A stretch of 64,000 bases of DNA, from positions 2,234,501 through 2,298,500 of the forward strand of contig NC_061465.1 of the NCBI RefSeq assembly GCF_022581195.2, written 5' to 3'. A program made the translations under genes and the position numbers. This document shows positions 38,101 to 46,258 of this stretch, piece by piece. Source of the stretch: Helicoverpa zea. Lineage: Eukaryota > Arthropoda > Insecta > Lepidoptera > Noctuidae. Positions within the stretch are counted from its first letter, which is position 1, and each line of letters opens with the position of its first letter. The notes under the pieces are model-generated. The model was not told where the DNA came from. It saw nothing but the letters and a program-made list of their open reading frames with translations, and searched no databases.

Positions 38101-41100
38101 TAGAATAAGGTCAGGCCATGTGCCTGCTAATAGGTTTCTGCACTTGATGGGTGTGAAACCATCCCCGTTATGCAATACCTGCACTCATCAAGTAGTGGAC
38201 GACTTATACCACATTCTGTTAGAATGTTGTGCATTCGACGACTTGAGGCTACAGCTGTGTACGGCGATCGGTAGCGATATGTATAGTGGTGGAGTTAATG
38301 TTTTGCTTGGGAGACCTCTCTCGGAACAGAGTGTTGCTGTCTATAAATTTGTAAAAGATGTGTTTTTGAGGAGAGATTCTTTTTAGTTCGTGTATTTTAT
38401 TATCAGTTTATTTTAATTTATTTTTTCATTCAATCCTTAGTTAATTTTTTATATTCTGTTTCGGGTTGTCTCTCAAGTAAGGCGTGGGATTTGTCATTGT
38501 GCATGTCGCCATCGATTATATCGAATGGCTCTGGCATCGAGTCTTTGAATGCACAATATTTAATTCAATTCACTAAATTTTTTATTGATTAATTTGTATA
38601 TCGAGTTTATTATGTGTTTTTTTAATTTAATTTGTGTAAAACCTTACGAGGCTGGCATAACGCAGCAGCGTTTAAGCCTCTAAAAATAAAAGATAAAAAA
38701 AAAAAAAAAACCAACCTTAGCAATTTCTGGTGTCGTTCAACGAACTGTTCTATAGTTGGTTTATCATCATCATTTTTTGATAATTCATTTCTTTTTATTT
38801 TCATCCTGGGCTTTACTCTAGTTAGATCGTCTTTGAGCATTATGAACTCTGTGGTTAGAAGTCCACAAGATGTTACCATTATCAATGAAGCACCCGAGTA
38901 TACGGTGACTAAGAGAAACACTGCAAAAAAAAATTAAGTTCCGAGATTTTTGACAAAGTATTGCCCATAACGTGTTTTAATTAACACAGCCATTAAATGG
39001 TAATACACATACATATATAACTTACTAGCTTCCGCCAGCAGCTTCCCACGCGTGGTGTGCTGATAAAAAGTACCCTATGTGTTAATCCAAGGTATCACCT
39101 ATCTACATACCAAATTTCAACCAAATCGGTTTAGCCGTTTTTGCGTGAAAGAATAACAAACATACATCCATACATTCTCACAAACTTTCACATTTATAAT
39201 AATATATACATATATATATATATATAAGTAGGATGATTATATAAGTAGGATATCTCGCATGTTAATTGTATATGCACAAATGTTCACAGAAATAAATGAC
39301 TATGATTACAGAATCAGCTTCAAGAGTAAAATTGACGCAACCTTTCTACTAGGCTATTAGGCTTAAAAAAAAGGCTGTAACAGTGCTGCTACGCTTTACG
39401 TTAATCAATTCTGTGTAACCCTTGAACAAAGTTATATCATAGAAACAGTGACATATTAGCAATCAAAATATTCAACTTACAAGAATAAAATTGGAATATA
39501 TACGTGATGATGTAAATAAACCAATTCTTCGTAGGATTGAATGGGTAGACTGAATCAAATGGAAGAATCAGCCTGCAGTCTTGTCTCAGTATAAACTTTC
39601 GAATCAAAGTTTCAGCTAAAGGTGACAGCATGTATTGGCTCGTCCCGAATACTGATATCCAGAAGCTAACTGAAAGATTATGACAGAAAAATAATAAGCA
39701 CTTATATAAGGACCTTCATACCTAATTGGGATAAAAAATAAAAACAACTTTAATAATATACCTTCAACCTTCTCCTAAGCCTGAAAAGTACTGTGCCAAA
39801 AACCGCACCAAAATCGGTTCAGTCGTATTCAGATACAATCATGCAAAAACATACATGCAGGTCAAACTGAGAATTTCAATTTTTTTATGTAAGTTAATTC
39901 TTATTTGTGAAAGAGAAATGCACAAATGTGTTAATACAATTTACCTCTATTTACCAAATGGAGTCTCAAAAGTAGTTTATCCTTTTCTTGCTTCTGTGTT
40001 TCAGTAAACTTCACTCTCCAAAGGGAGCCTAGTTCCCTTAAGAATGTGGACACTTCTTTTATTTTTGGAAGCAACACGAAACACTTGAAGATAGCTAAAA
40101 ATTGTGAATGAATACTTATGTCATTAAACCATTAAAAATCGCCGCGCCCGAATTGTCGACGATTCAACTTAACGCTACATAATATTCTAAACATTTTATA
40201 CCATAGATTTAAGAAAGTAACGCCTGATTCCATAACTTTATACAAAAAAGGTAAACAGACGTCGAAAATTTTATTGTTTTTCCAAAAGCTTACCATGTAC
40301 AGTTACCAAAATAGAAGGAATCAAATAAGCAAACTGTGACATCTCGTCTCCTGTCACTAGCTCTGGCAGATGAAGACCCAAGGTGACTACATGGATGATC
40401 ACAATCAGGACTAAGTAGCTGAAACGCCAGTTCTTCTGTATAAATGATAGATCATCCTGCAAGTATCTAGAAGAAAAAAATAGGTACTAGACACACATAA
40501 AATACATTCTTATATTAGTGACTGTGTTATGGTATTCTTGGTCTAGCTTTTGGGAAGTGTATTGAACCAAAAGATGGGTAATCATTTTGTGACCAAGCAT
40601 GTGATAATTTTAATGTTAAATTGAGTCAAATTCGGATGCAATTACAATACCGAACATTATTGAGTCATATGCACAACTGCGTACTAAACTTTAAGTTTAG
40701 ATTTCAGATTATAGTTGATTCAAGCCCTTATATTTAACAAGTACTCTTTTTTAAATCAATTTTGAAGAATACCCGGATTTTATTTCTGTACCTACAAGTA
40801 AACGTGATACGAAGAAACAAATTACCTGATACTCTATTTGCAAGACTTGCAAATGAAACTTTTATTCTCATTCCCTACTTATTGATTGCTACAGAAACTC
40901 AAGTAGGACTTTGTAACAAAAGCTTCTGAGAGTCTAATTTCAAAGGTATTAAATTTTTATCTTAGTTTCTTCTTGGAACAAGAAAATAGAAAATCTTTTG
41001 TTGCTTCGGCAGATGTGTCGCTTTCATGACTTTTCTTTGCAATGATGGAAATAAAATAGAACATTTCGTTCGTACACTTAGCCTTAAGTGGATGATGTTT

Positions 41101-41506
41101 TGATAGATCCTTAATCATAATAATGATGCATTTATACTATACGAAAATAATAAGAAGGAAAAATATGTTTGTTTATTTGCACCCCAAGGGCTCCAAAACT
41201 ACCGAACTGATTTTAAAAATTTCGTTTACTGGGAAGGTACACTCTTCCCGAGTTACATAGGCGATATTTTATCTCGGTACGAGCAGTACATAATTTGCAC
41301 GGGACATGGGTAAACCACGGGAAAAATGTGGTTTAAAATAAAATGTATTACACATTTGACGAAAAAAATGTAGTTTTCCGGAAAATCGAAGCACGACTAT
41401 TCACAAAAAATACCTATACTCACCTGATATTAAAAAAACTCAAAATGAAGAAGCTGGTTTGTAACGCTTCTGAGAAATCTTCTGGGAAGTGTTTCAGAAC
41501 TTCCAT
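29063..41506 (-). CDS. Odorant receptor (7tm_6 family), ten exons, 407 aa, complete
   Basis: This is an insect odorant receptor, which forms a ligand-gated cation channel with Orco in the dendrite of olfactory neurons. Exons (minus strand): 41506-41424, 40466-40294, 40094-39945, 39669-39481, 38920-38716, 31685-31589, 29809-29705, 29508-29420, 29290-29224, 29128-29063. All nine introns are GT-AG with matching phases (2,1,1,1,2,0,0,2,0), and the exons total 1224 nt. Hydrophobic segments lie near residues 44-60, 68-90, 137-155, 186-215, 275-297, 305-330 and 378-400. Family marks are RYLQDD then NWRF near residues 28-43, LPFDSVYPF (171-179), IEQFVERHQKLLR (about 255-267), IGDMAYENLWY after TM6, and a STWSYFSLM end. 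The start is the first in-frame Met after a stop. Intron 5 holds a 6-kb LINE at its donor. The odour specificity and subfamily cannot be told. Confidence 0.93.
29224..29290 (-). CDS. Odorant receptor exon 9
   Basis: Acceptor TTTTTTTTTTCTAG, donor TCA|GTAAGT, phase 0 out. It encodes IGQNPCRLTSLRYADVSLNM, the stretch preceding TM7 in this family. Confidence 0.9.
29420..29508 (-). CDS. Odorant receptor exon 8
   Basis: Acceptor TACGTTTTTCAG, donor AAAAT|GTATGT, phase 2 out. It encodes SATIGDMAYENLWY and the helix before TM7, a highly conserved receptor region. Confidence 0.9.
29705..29809 (-). CDS. Odorant receptor exon 7
   Basis: Acceptor TTTTGTTTTTTCAG, donor GCG|GTAAAA, phase 0 on both sides, 35 codons. 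It encodes TM6 and the following CFYGEQL. Confidence 0.9.
29890..30260. repeat. Imperfect inverted repeat arms in receptor intron 6
   Basis: The arm at about 29904-29957 (GCATACTACAGACTAAACAG then TCGGCCGATAG) is the imperfect reverse complement of about 30200-30250 (CTATCGGATCAACTGTCGGC then CGACTAAAAAGTCTGCAG), roughly 80 percent alike. A third relative is at about 55470-55500 (ACTATCGGCCGACTAAAAGT). They belong to one interspersed family, either arms of one element or two copies in opposite orientation. Confidence 0.5.
31264..31490 (-). mobile_element. 227-bp MITE (TA duplication) in receptor intron 6
   Basis: Ends TAGTTCGGCCATTCAGAGAA and TTCTCTGAATGGCCGAACTA, with perfect inverted repeats of about 51 bp, flanked by TA. 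The interior equals the right end of the 964-bp element at 12993-13956. The left end is a copy of the right end, so this is a snap-back derivative. Confidence 0.9.
31589..31685 (-). CDS. Odorant receptor exon 6
   Basis: Acceptor TTTGTTGACAG, donor CAG|GTAGTT, phase 0 out. It encodes LSRLLDNAF and TM5 (GMVFIDLLFVGITVCAFGF). It joins exon 5 in frame across the LINE-bearing intron. Confidence 0.92.
32644..32654. repeat. Target-site duplication, 5' copy (LINE in receptor intron 5)
   Basis: AACCAACCTTA, identical to 38709-38719. On the minus strand it reads TAAG|GTTGGTT, which is the end of receptor exon 5 plus its splice donor. Confidence 0.88.
32924..34429 (+). CDS. ORF1 (gag-like RNA-binding protein) of I-group LINE
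   Basis: This is a 501-residue frame without defects. The N-terminal ~90 residues are acidic then basic, residues about 95-240 form a globular region of the RRM-like type usual in this position, and three CCHC-type knuckles follow: CSKCWKYGHIKAFC (250-263), CPKCGGEHDNC (270-280) and CVNCKGDHMSMVKSKC (287-302). The C-terminus is Lys-rich. Such proteins coat element RNA in the cytoplasm and accompany it to the target. The stop overlaps the ORF2 start by 8 nt (ATGGATAA), which suggests translation of ORF2 by termination-reinitiation. Confidence 0.9.
   Translation: MESGCDEEDGSSCHSSSVTLRAMIHNTDGTSDLEEGDTESNLKVGNKRGRDDSSPDDDIQNGEFITVGKRGKKAKVTTPRSGFSPGKSFVSDNPEYVEVSVISKEVLPKQITLAKLLSIEKIPEIMRIVYKSPYKILIRFKSNYAADKLLSSASIKQRGWVCKKTNEVNVSYGLIKEIDLDLDDNSIKDILECEVDILSVKRLSRRNDEGKWVASASIRICFQGPILPPFVFAYGMRMEVLPFNFLVTQCSKCWKYGHIKAFCPNKKQICPKCGGEHDNCETINFQCVNCKGDHMSMVKSKCPAFLREKEIRDIMCKHNCTYKMALIKNKENKNVVVPSPNLFTVDEFTRAEVKAGKSYSDVVKQSFLPTENSDEDRMSPILNSNKLLVRSKKTLKNKITKVKKGRRKKIRCPVEDEEISEFLAENIENTESQSGDKSRKKHDFSLKRFLKNIKEIFSGNSCMEAKIIAVIKYFTTELKSFLKSFLSVDFLLEVLGCSNNG
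34422..38386 (+). pseudogene. ORF2 (endonuclease-RT-RNase H) of I-group LINE, broken twice
   Basis: The three fragments are 34422-34790, about 34785-36066 and about 36291-38386. The endonuclease shows RNANSL, SETWL, VGDFNAHH and GSDHI. The RT shows RPISLMSCPCKVF, FVDINNAY (motif A) and YADDFVLY (motif C). RNase H shows FTDGSK, RAELTA, MTDSKSALQ and GNEMADKLAS (D-E-D-D present). A C-terminal CNTCTHQ...HILLEC cysteine motif follows. Break 1: a run of eight C at about 34771-34778, where seven would restore the frame. Break 2: a 229-nt MITE insertion (with its TA) just before RT motif A. The frame continues precisely on the far side, so both breaks are recent. The Met at 36257 lies inside the MITE and is not a start. 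Confidence 0.9.
36064..36290 (+). mobile_element. 227-bp MITE nested in the LINE RT domain
   Basis: Ends TAGTTCGGCCATTCAGAGAA and TTCTCTGAATGGCCGAACTA, with perfect terminal inverted repeats of about 62 bp and TA on each side (36062-36063, 36291-36292). It has the same family and length as the copy at 31264 but lies in the opposite orientation. Removing the MITE and one TA rejoins the RT codons CGG-TTA-ATA-TCA exactly, giving a clean pre-insertion site. Confidence 0.95.
38709..38719. repeat. Target-site duplication, 3' copy
   Basis: AACCAACCTTA following the LINE poly(A). It carries the functional copy of the exon 5 splice donor on the minus strand (GT at 38715-38714). Confidence 0.88.
38716..38920 (-). 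CDS. Odorant receptor exon 5
   Basis: Acceptor TTTTTTTTTGCAG, donor AAG|GTTGGT, phase 2 out. It encodes the rest of TM4 and the intracellular loop ending ERHQKLLR. The donor lies inside the LINE target duplication, and the LINE poly(A) appears as poly(T) right after GTTGG. Confidence 0.93.
39030..39240 (+). repeat. RTE-type 3' tail with (TA)n end, in receptor intron 4
   Basis: It starts ACTAGCTTCCGCCAGCAGCT, continues through ATACCAAATTTCAACCAAAT and CGGTTTAGCCGTTTTTGCGT, and ends ACATTTATAATAATATATAC then (TA)8 and AAGTAGGAT. It is a non-coding retrotransposon or SINE tail. Confidence 0.7.
39481..39669 (-). CDS. Odorant receptor exon 4
   Basis: Acceptor ATCTTTCAG, donor CTT|GTAAGT, phase 1 out. 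It encodes TM3, the second extracellular loop with LPFDSVYPF, and the start of TM4. Confidence 0.93.
39740..39880 (+). repeat. RTE-type 3' tail remnant, in receptor intron 3
   Basis: 'GTGCCAAAAACCGCACCAAA', 'ATCGGTTCAGTCGTATTCAG' and 'CATGCAAAAACATACATGCA' follow the order of RTE-like tails, with loss of the 5' part. Confidence 0.5.
39945..40094 (-). CDS. Odorant receptor exon 3
   Basis: Acceptor CACAATTTTTAG, donor GAG|GTAAAT, phase 1 out. It encodes the end of TM2 and a charged loop (FLRELGSLWRVKF...). The other nearby AG (11 nt downstream) would break the frame. Confidence 0.9.
40294..40466 (-). CDS. Odorant receptor exon 2
   Basis: Acceptor TTTTTTTCTTCTAG, donor ATG|GTAAGC, phase 1 out. 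It encodes RYLQDDLSFIQKNWRF plus TM1 and most of TM2. Confidence 0.93.
41155..41340 (-). repeat. RTE-type 3' tail remnant, in receptor intron 1
   Basis: Read on the minus strand it runs from CCCGTGGTTTACCCATGTCC through CTCGGGAAGAGTGTACCTTC to ATCAGTTCGGTAGTTTTGGA and GTGCAAATAAACAAACA, the order of an RTE-like tail. It is non-coding. Confidence 0.55.
41424..41506 (-). CDS. Odorant receptor exon 1
   Basis: It holds the ATG (41506-41504) and the first 27 codons, starting MEVLKHFPEDF. The donor is AG|GTGAGT, phase 2. An out-of-frame ATG 7 nt upstream (41513) opens a 27-residue overlapping upstream frame that ends within this exon. Confidence 0.9.
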
Positions 41507-43594
41507 CTTCCATAAGCCTGAATGCCTGAAGGTGATCGAGTGGTGCGCCTCGAATGATGTATTTTTCCCTTGAGAATACGTTTGTTTACTTCCAAATCAA
41601 ATTACTGGATAGCTTTCAATGAATTCTGTTGTATTAGTTTTTAGGGTACCTTAAGATTATAATTTAATTTTAGCACGTAGTGTTAATTGTAGATACGTTT
41701 TTGTATTACCTAAAGTAAATGATTTTTAATACACAGAAAATTAACAGGCATTGATTTTAATTACATTCGGCGTACTCAAAAATACTTGTAAATGGTGAAC
41801 GTTTCACCGGGACTATGCTGGTTACAGGTAAACATTTTTTAATTTATATGTACAATAATCATATAACACTATAAGCTGTCCATAATTATAAACATCTAAA
41901 CTATTACACGTCGTTGCAAAAAAACGAGAACACAGTTTCGATAAAATCTTCATCTAAAAACTTACTGAACCACGGAAATATAATAAAACTCACTCCTCAC
42001 ACACGTTCGCTTATAATTTTGTTCTAGAAAAATTTACTCCGTATAATTTTATCAAGCAAACCCCTGCTGATTTTATATTACTTTCTATTACCTTCGTGTC
42101 CTAGGCATATTATTTGCGCTGGACGTGTAATCACAACAAATAACATTTAAACACTAGACTGTGGGTATTACGAAGAAGGTGGCTACATTTTTTGCACTGA
42201 ACTGTAATTATGTTAAATACTGATTTTGTAATCGTTGTGTGTATGTTTTATTTAATTCAATGTTGGATTTAATTTGTTTTGTATTCAATCTATAAATAAA
42301 AAAAACAGCGTAAAGTATTCAGTACTGCCTATGTACTATGGTTTCACCCGCGTCCCATGGATACTACAAAGAAAGCTAGTTTTGGACCCTTTAAAATGTT
42401 TCCTGCAAAGCCAATTTTTTTTTTATTCAACAGATACCTGCACCTGTTTTTTTCTGAATAATCCGTCATATAATCTCAAAATCAAAAAGGCCAAAATCAT
42501 ATCAACTCCACGAAAACAAGAGAGCAACAATAATGTTCCCCTCACTTATATAATTCAGCGTACAATATAAAAAAGCTTCAGTATATTTTCAGAGCATTTG
42601 CACGAAGCCTCGAACATGACAAACGGTTCCAATGTATTTACGATACAAAATGTATGATTTCAGATCAGTTGTTGTTGAAATATTGTGGAGAATCCGCTAT
42701 TGGCAGTGGCAAATGCTCACGTTGAGGTATTACCCGGACTTTTGTACTTGTGCCGGTTTGTATGCTGGCAATCGAATAACAGATTTGATAGAATGATTTT
42801 ACGATGGTTTGATTTTAAATTACGTTGTTTTTTTTTTCAATTTGGAGTGAGATTGGAGCTGTTTCAAACGGGAACTTTTAAACAGAATTTGATATTGAAA
42901 TCATATATTTTGTATGATGAGGGGAGGTCAGCGGGTGGACAATAGATGCTAAGCAAATAATTTGGAAAACAGAGTCACATATACTTGTAAATACGTATTT
43001 TTATTTCGTAACCACTAGCTTCTTATTTAAGAAAATGTAAGCTATTTTGCCAAGTATTATAGAGTAATAAATAAGTAAGAATGAATCCTTTCCCAACAAC
43101 ACTTAAAATTCATACAGACCCTACCAAAATTCAATAGGCCGCATTAATCATTTATTTATGCGCACAGTCCAAAGACAATTCCTCTTCTGGAATATAACAC
43201 CTATTCTTCAGGAATACGCTTGTGAAATAATTTATTGGGTCTGGCGTAACGTTGCCGACATCCATTATGAAAATAATGGCTACCGACTACGGGCCCTACC
43301 CCTACCTACCCTACTTCGGATGTCCGACGCGATTAGTCGAACAAGCAACACACCTAGGGTTTTGACTAAATTTTACGTAAATTTTGGGTCTGGTTTGGGT
43401 AATTAATGATTATTAATATGCTGTTTGGTTTTATGGTCAGGTGTGTTGGACAGTGGTTTGCTTTAATTTTAATTTTATCTATACATATAATAAATCTGTA
43501 GAAAAGTATTTTTTGTACATTGAAGAAATTGACAAAAAAAATAACCAGCATGTTAAAGGATAACTAACAAAACCCATTTCCATCATTTTTGTCA

Positions 43595-43770
43595 TTTTTG
43601 TCTGTTTGTCTGTTTATCTGTTTGTTTGTTCGCGATTCACGTAAAATCTACGAATTAAATGCAGACAATGCTTATATACAAAAATTCTACGTAACTTGGG
43701 GTATTACTTAGTTTTTGTTTCATCGAAATCGATTCACTCTGTCAAAAGATATGATTAATTTTGTGAATTC
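43595..43770 (-). repeat. RTE-type tail remnant with (TGTC/TGTT)n microsatellite
   Basis: TTTGTCTGTTTGTCTGTTTA then TCTGTTTGTTTGTTCGCGAT, CACGTAAAATCTACG and TTTCATCGAAATCGATTCAC match a reversed RTE-like tail. Confidence 0.5.
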
Positions 43771-44077
43771 AAGATGTAAAATATTACGACACGCAATCTA
43801 TTTGTCAAAACTGTACATTTGAATGTTGTACTTATATTAGTTGATCGGCCTATTATTAATCTTTACACAGAAAATCACACCTTTGTAAGTAACTTCGGAA
43901 GAAAAAAAAATGAAAATTTTGTTTAGCCAAGGTTAAAGTAGCTCCATCTGTGGTAAATAAAATACATCAAATTTGTCAAAGGAGCGAGGTGGTAAATGAC
44001 AATATTACCATACATCCTTTATAGAGGATTATTATTTCAACAGATGGAGTTGTGTATTTTCCGTAATTCACCAATTC

Positions 44078-44149
44078 AATTACACTACGTGTTAAATATT
44101 TTAAAAATTACACTACGTGTTAAATATTTTAACACGTAGTGTAATTTTT
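44078..44149. repeat. Direct duplication plus perfect 22-bp palindrome
   Basis: AATTACACTACGTGTTAAAT (from 44078) is repeated directly from 44106. The second copy forms the left arm of a palindrome, with arms 44103-44124 and 44128-44149 matching at all 22 positions around a TAT centre. This looks like a replication slip or hairpin product, or the tip of a foldback element. Confidence 0.85.
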
Positions 44150-45404
44150 CGATAGACATTTCAATAGTGTTTGTCAGTTTGCCGTGCCACATCAAAATCC
44201 AACTATAATTATTACCTTGATGAAAAGAAAATTAATAGTTCTCAGCCAAATTTAAAACGGTGCCATCTAAATTATTTTTTGAACATTATGTCAAAAATGA
44301 TGACTTTAGTGGAACAATTAATTATCATTTAAAGTTACAGATGGTGTTCATATCAGGATTTTTTCATAAACATAGTTTAGCTTATCTTCCACTAATGTGG
44401 TGGCCTTAAAACAAATTACTTTGAGTGAGAAGTATTAAGTAGACCTTAATTATTTTTTCTGATGCAAAATATGTAAACTTAATCCTAGAAGAAATGAGGA
44501 TCTATCTCTCGCAAGCGCTGCTAAGCGTGAGGTAGGTAATGTAGGATTCTGTAGCTTTAAAAACAAGCCCAGATACAAAGTGCAGATAAGAAATGGGAGC
44601 TCTCTCTATTTAATACCATACACACGTAAAATGCTTTATGCGTCTGAAAACGTACAAATTACGCGCCGCATACCAGAGACATGCTTACTTTCAACTTCTG
44701 ATCGCAAATACACTGTCCACGATTACGAACAGTCTCAGTAAGACCCGAGCCAAGTCTAAAAACCCTAAAAACACCTTTTATATAAAACTACGTTTGATGT
44801 CATTTAATCACAAAGACAGAATTGTTTTCTGTTGCAAATCCTATCCACCTATATCCTATCCTAATCCAGAATGCATTTCAGGTGTGCATTGCACAAAAAC
44901 CAATGGTATCCTATTCAAGAAGTCAAAAGAGTTGACCTGCCAACGTCAGCTTCTGCGCTAAGCAAGTGTTCTTAATAGTACCATTAGAATTACATTCATC
45001 GTTGAATGAGGTGAATAAATTTTCAGAAACCACAATAACAGTAGGAGCCAAAGCGTATTATCGCTTCATAGAGCTCTGATTGGCCCCAGGTGACCAAGTC
45101 AGGTCTGATTTGTTCGTTCATCAGATCTTTGAAAGTGTTTCGGTGGATACTTACTGTCGTCCTGTTTACGTGTGACACAAAATATGGTATATAAACGTCC
45201 TCCGCAAGAGCGAAATTTTCCCGGTGTGCGGTAGTGACGGTAGCGATTTGCTGGCTCCACCAAGAAATGACAAATTGCGAGCGTACATTCTGGAAATCTT
45301 GGCAAAACTGCAGGTTTCAAGTACGAACACATTAAGTGGACTCTCACAGATACGTACATTTTGCCTATTCGTGAACTAATGCAAACATTTCGGTGGAGTC
45401 CCGG

Positions 45405-45775
45405 CTTAAGCCTCCCCCACATTAGGCGTGCGCGATCCTCGGGCGTGTGAGTAGCGCGGGCGCCGCGCGTGCGTCGCGAGCGCGTTGCGTGAGCGTCGCG
45501 TTTTGCTGCCCTGCGGCATTTGCAGCGCGCTCGCGGCGCGCACGCGCCGCTCTCCTTGACGTTTAACTGCCAAGGCGTTTAGCGGGCGGCGGGGATAGCG
45601 GGCGAAGGGGTAAGAACGCAACTCGAGCGCCGCGTGCTCGCCGCGAGCGCGTCGCTTGCACTCTTCACACATGCCGCAGGGCAGCAAAACGCGACGTTCA
45701 CGCAGCGCGCTCGCGACGCCCGCGCTACTCACACGCCCGAGGATCGCGCACGCCTAATGTGGGGTCAGCCTTACC
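45405..45775. mobile_element. GC-rich MITE with TIRs of about 100 bp
   Basis: CCCCACATTAGGCGTGCGCG (from 45415) and CGCGCACGCCTAATGTGGGG (to 45764) are inverted copies. The arms continue through CCTCGGGCGTGTGAGTAGCG and GTTTTGCTGCCCTGCGGCAT with few mismatches. An outer TTAAGCCTC / TCAGCCTTA extension may also belong to the TIR, so the target duplication is uncertain. GC content is far above the background. The minus-strand frame 45406-45732 is a by-product of the high GC content. Confidence 0.8.
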
Positions 45776-45817
45776 ATAGTGAATAAGTGAAACTATCCTA
45801 CCCTATGCGCCTGCTGA

Positions 45818-46080
45818 TGATGATGACTCATTTTATCATCCATCCAGCTATTCCCCAACTATGTTGGTGTTGGCTTCCAGTCACCGAATCTGTTTGAGTA
45901 CCAATATTTTGCTTGGAGCGACTACCTATCTACAATCCAGTCAACTACACAAGACGATATCCATGGTAAGACTGACAGACTTTCTGGCTTCTGATTAGTC
46001 GCAGCAGCTGCAGAAAATGTACAAATGACAGCTTTGTCAGACTCAAAACATGTAGACATAGATTATAGCTGTTTCCTGTG
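45818..46080 (-). mobile_element. Diverged 3' part of the SINE family
   Basis: It begins GATGATGATGACTCATTTTA (the GAT tail in plus-strand view), then follows the same order as the SINE at 61005: TTCCCCAACTATGTTGGTGT, TGGCTTCCAGTC, GAGTACCAATATTTTGC, GGAGCGACTACCTATCTAC and TTTCTGGCTTCTGATTAG. The tRNA-like head is absent. Confidence 0.7.
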
Positions 46081-46209
46081 AAAATTACTTACGCACCATA
46101 CGTAATAATTTTCCAAATTGGCTGAACAACGTCACAAACTTTACTTCTTTTGTTTAGACAAATGGTCACATCCACAACACAACCTTGATCAATGAATCTA
46201 TTGACGATT

Positions 46210-46258
46210 CTATATTGCCCACGCAGACGAAGTTGCGGGCAACAGCTAGTGTGTACCT
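46210..46258 (-). repeat. RTE-type tail fragment
   Basis: CCCACGCAGACGAAGTTGCG then GGCAACAGCTAGT is the reverse complement of the typical ACTAGCTGTTGCCCGCAACT start of an RTE-like tail. Confidence 0.6.

Larger units (their letters stand above)
32655..38710 (+). mobile_element. Full-length I-group non-LTR retrotransposon
   Basis: It begins CATCTGTCATCGTGATTTAG right after an 11-bp target duplication and ends in a 15-17 nt poly(A) before the second copy, so the whole ~6.06-kb insertion is delimited. Layout: 269-nt 5' UTR, gag-like ORF1 with three zinc knuckles, and ORF2 with endonuclease, RT and RNase H. RNase H in ORF2 places it in the I superfamily (I/Nimb/LOA-like) rather than jockey or CR1. 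It lies antisense to the host odorant receptor gene in intron 5. It is now defective through a one-base insertion in a C-run and a MITE in the RT. Confidence 0.93.
41507..45404. other. Gene-free stretch upstream of the odorant receptor
   Basis: The part next to 41506 should hold the receptor promoter and 5' UTR, but I cannot point to a TATA box or initiator with confidence. Elsewhere there are RTE-type fragments (one at about 43595, another trace near 42340 with TTTCACCCGCGTCCCATGG) and the palindrome near 44.1 kb. Frames at 42685-42945, 43158-43406 and 44638-44961 have no recognisable motifs. Confidence 0.4.

Noticed and set aside
38622..38715. Extension of receptor exon 5 into the Phe-rich frame at 38622-38715
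   Set aside because: The Phe run is the LINE poly(A) read in reverse. The phase of exon 6 and the AAG|GTTGGT donor place the exon end at 38716.
45406..45732. 108-codon minus-strand frame rich in Arg and Ala
   Set aside because: It is produced by high GC in the arms of a foldback element. It has no motif or splice context.
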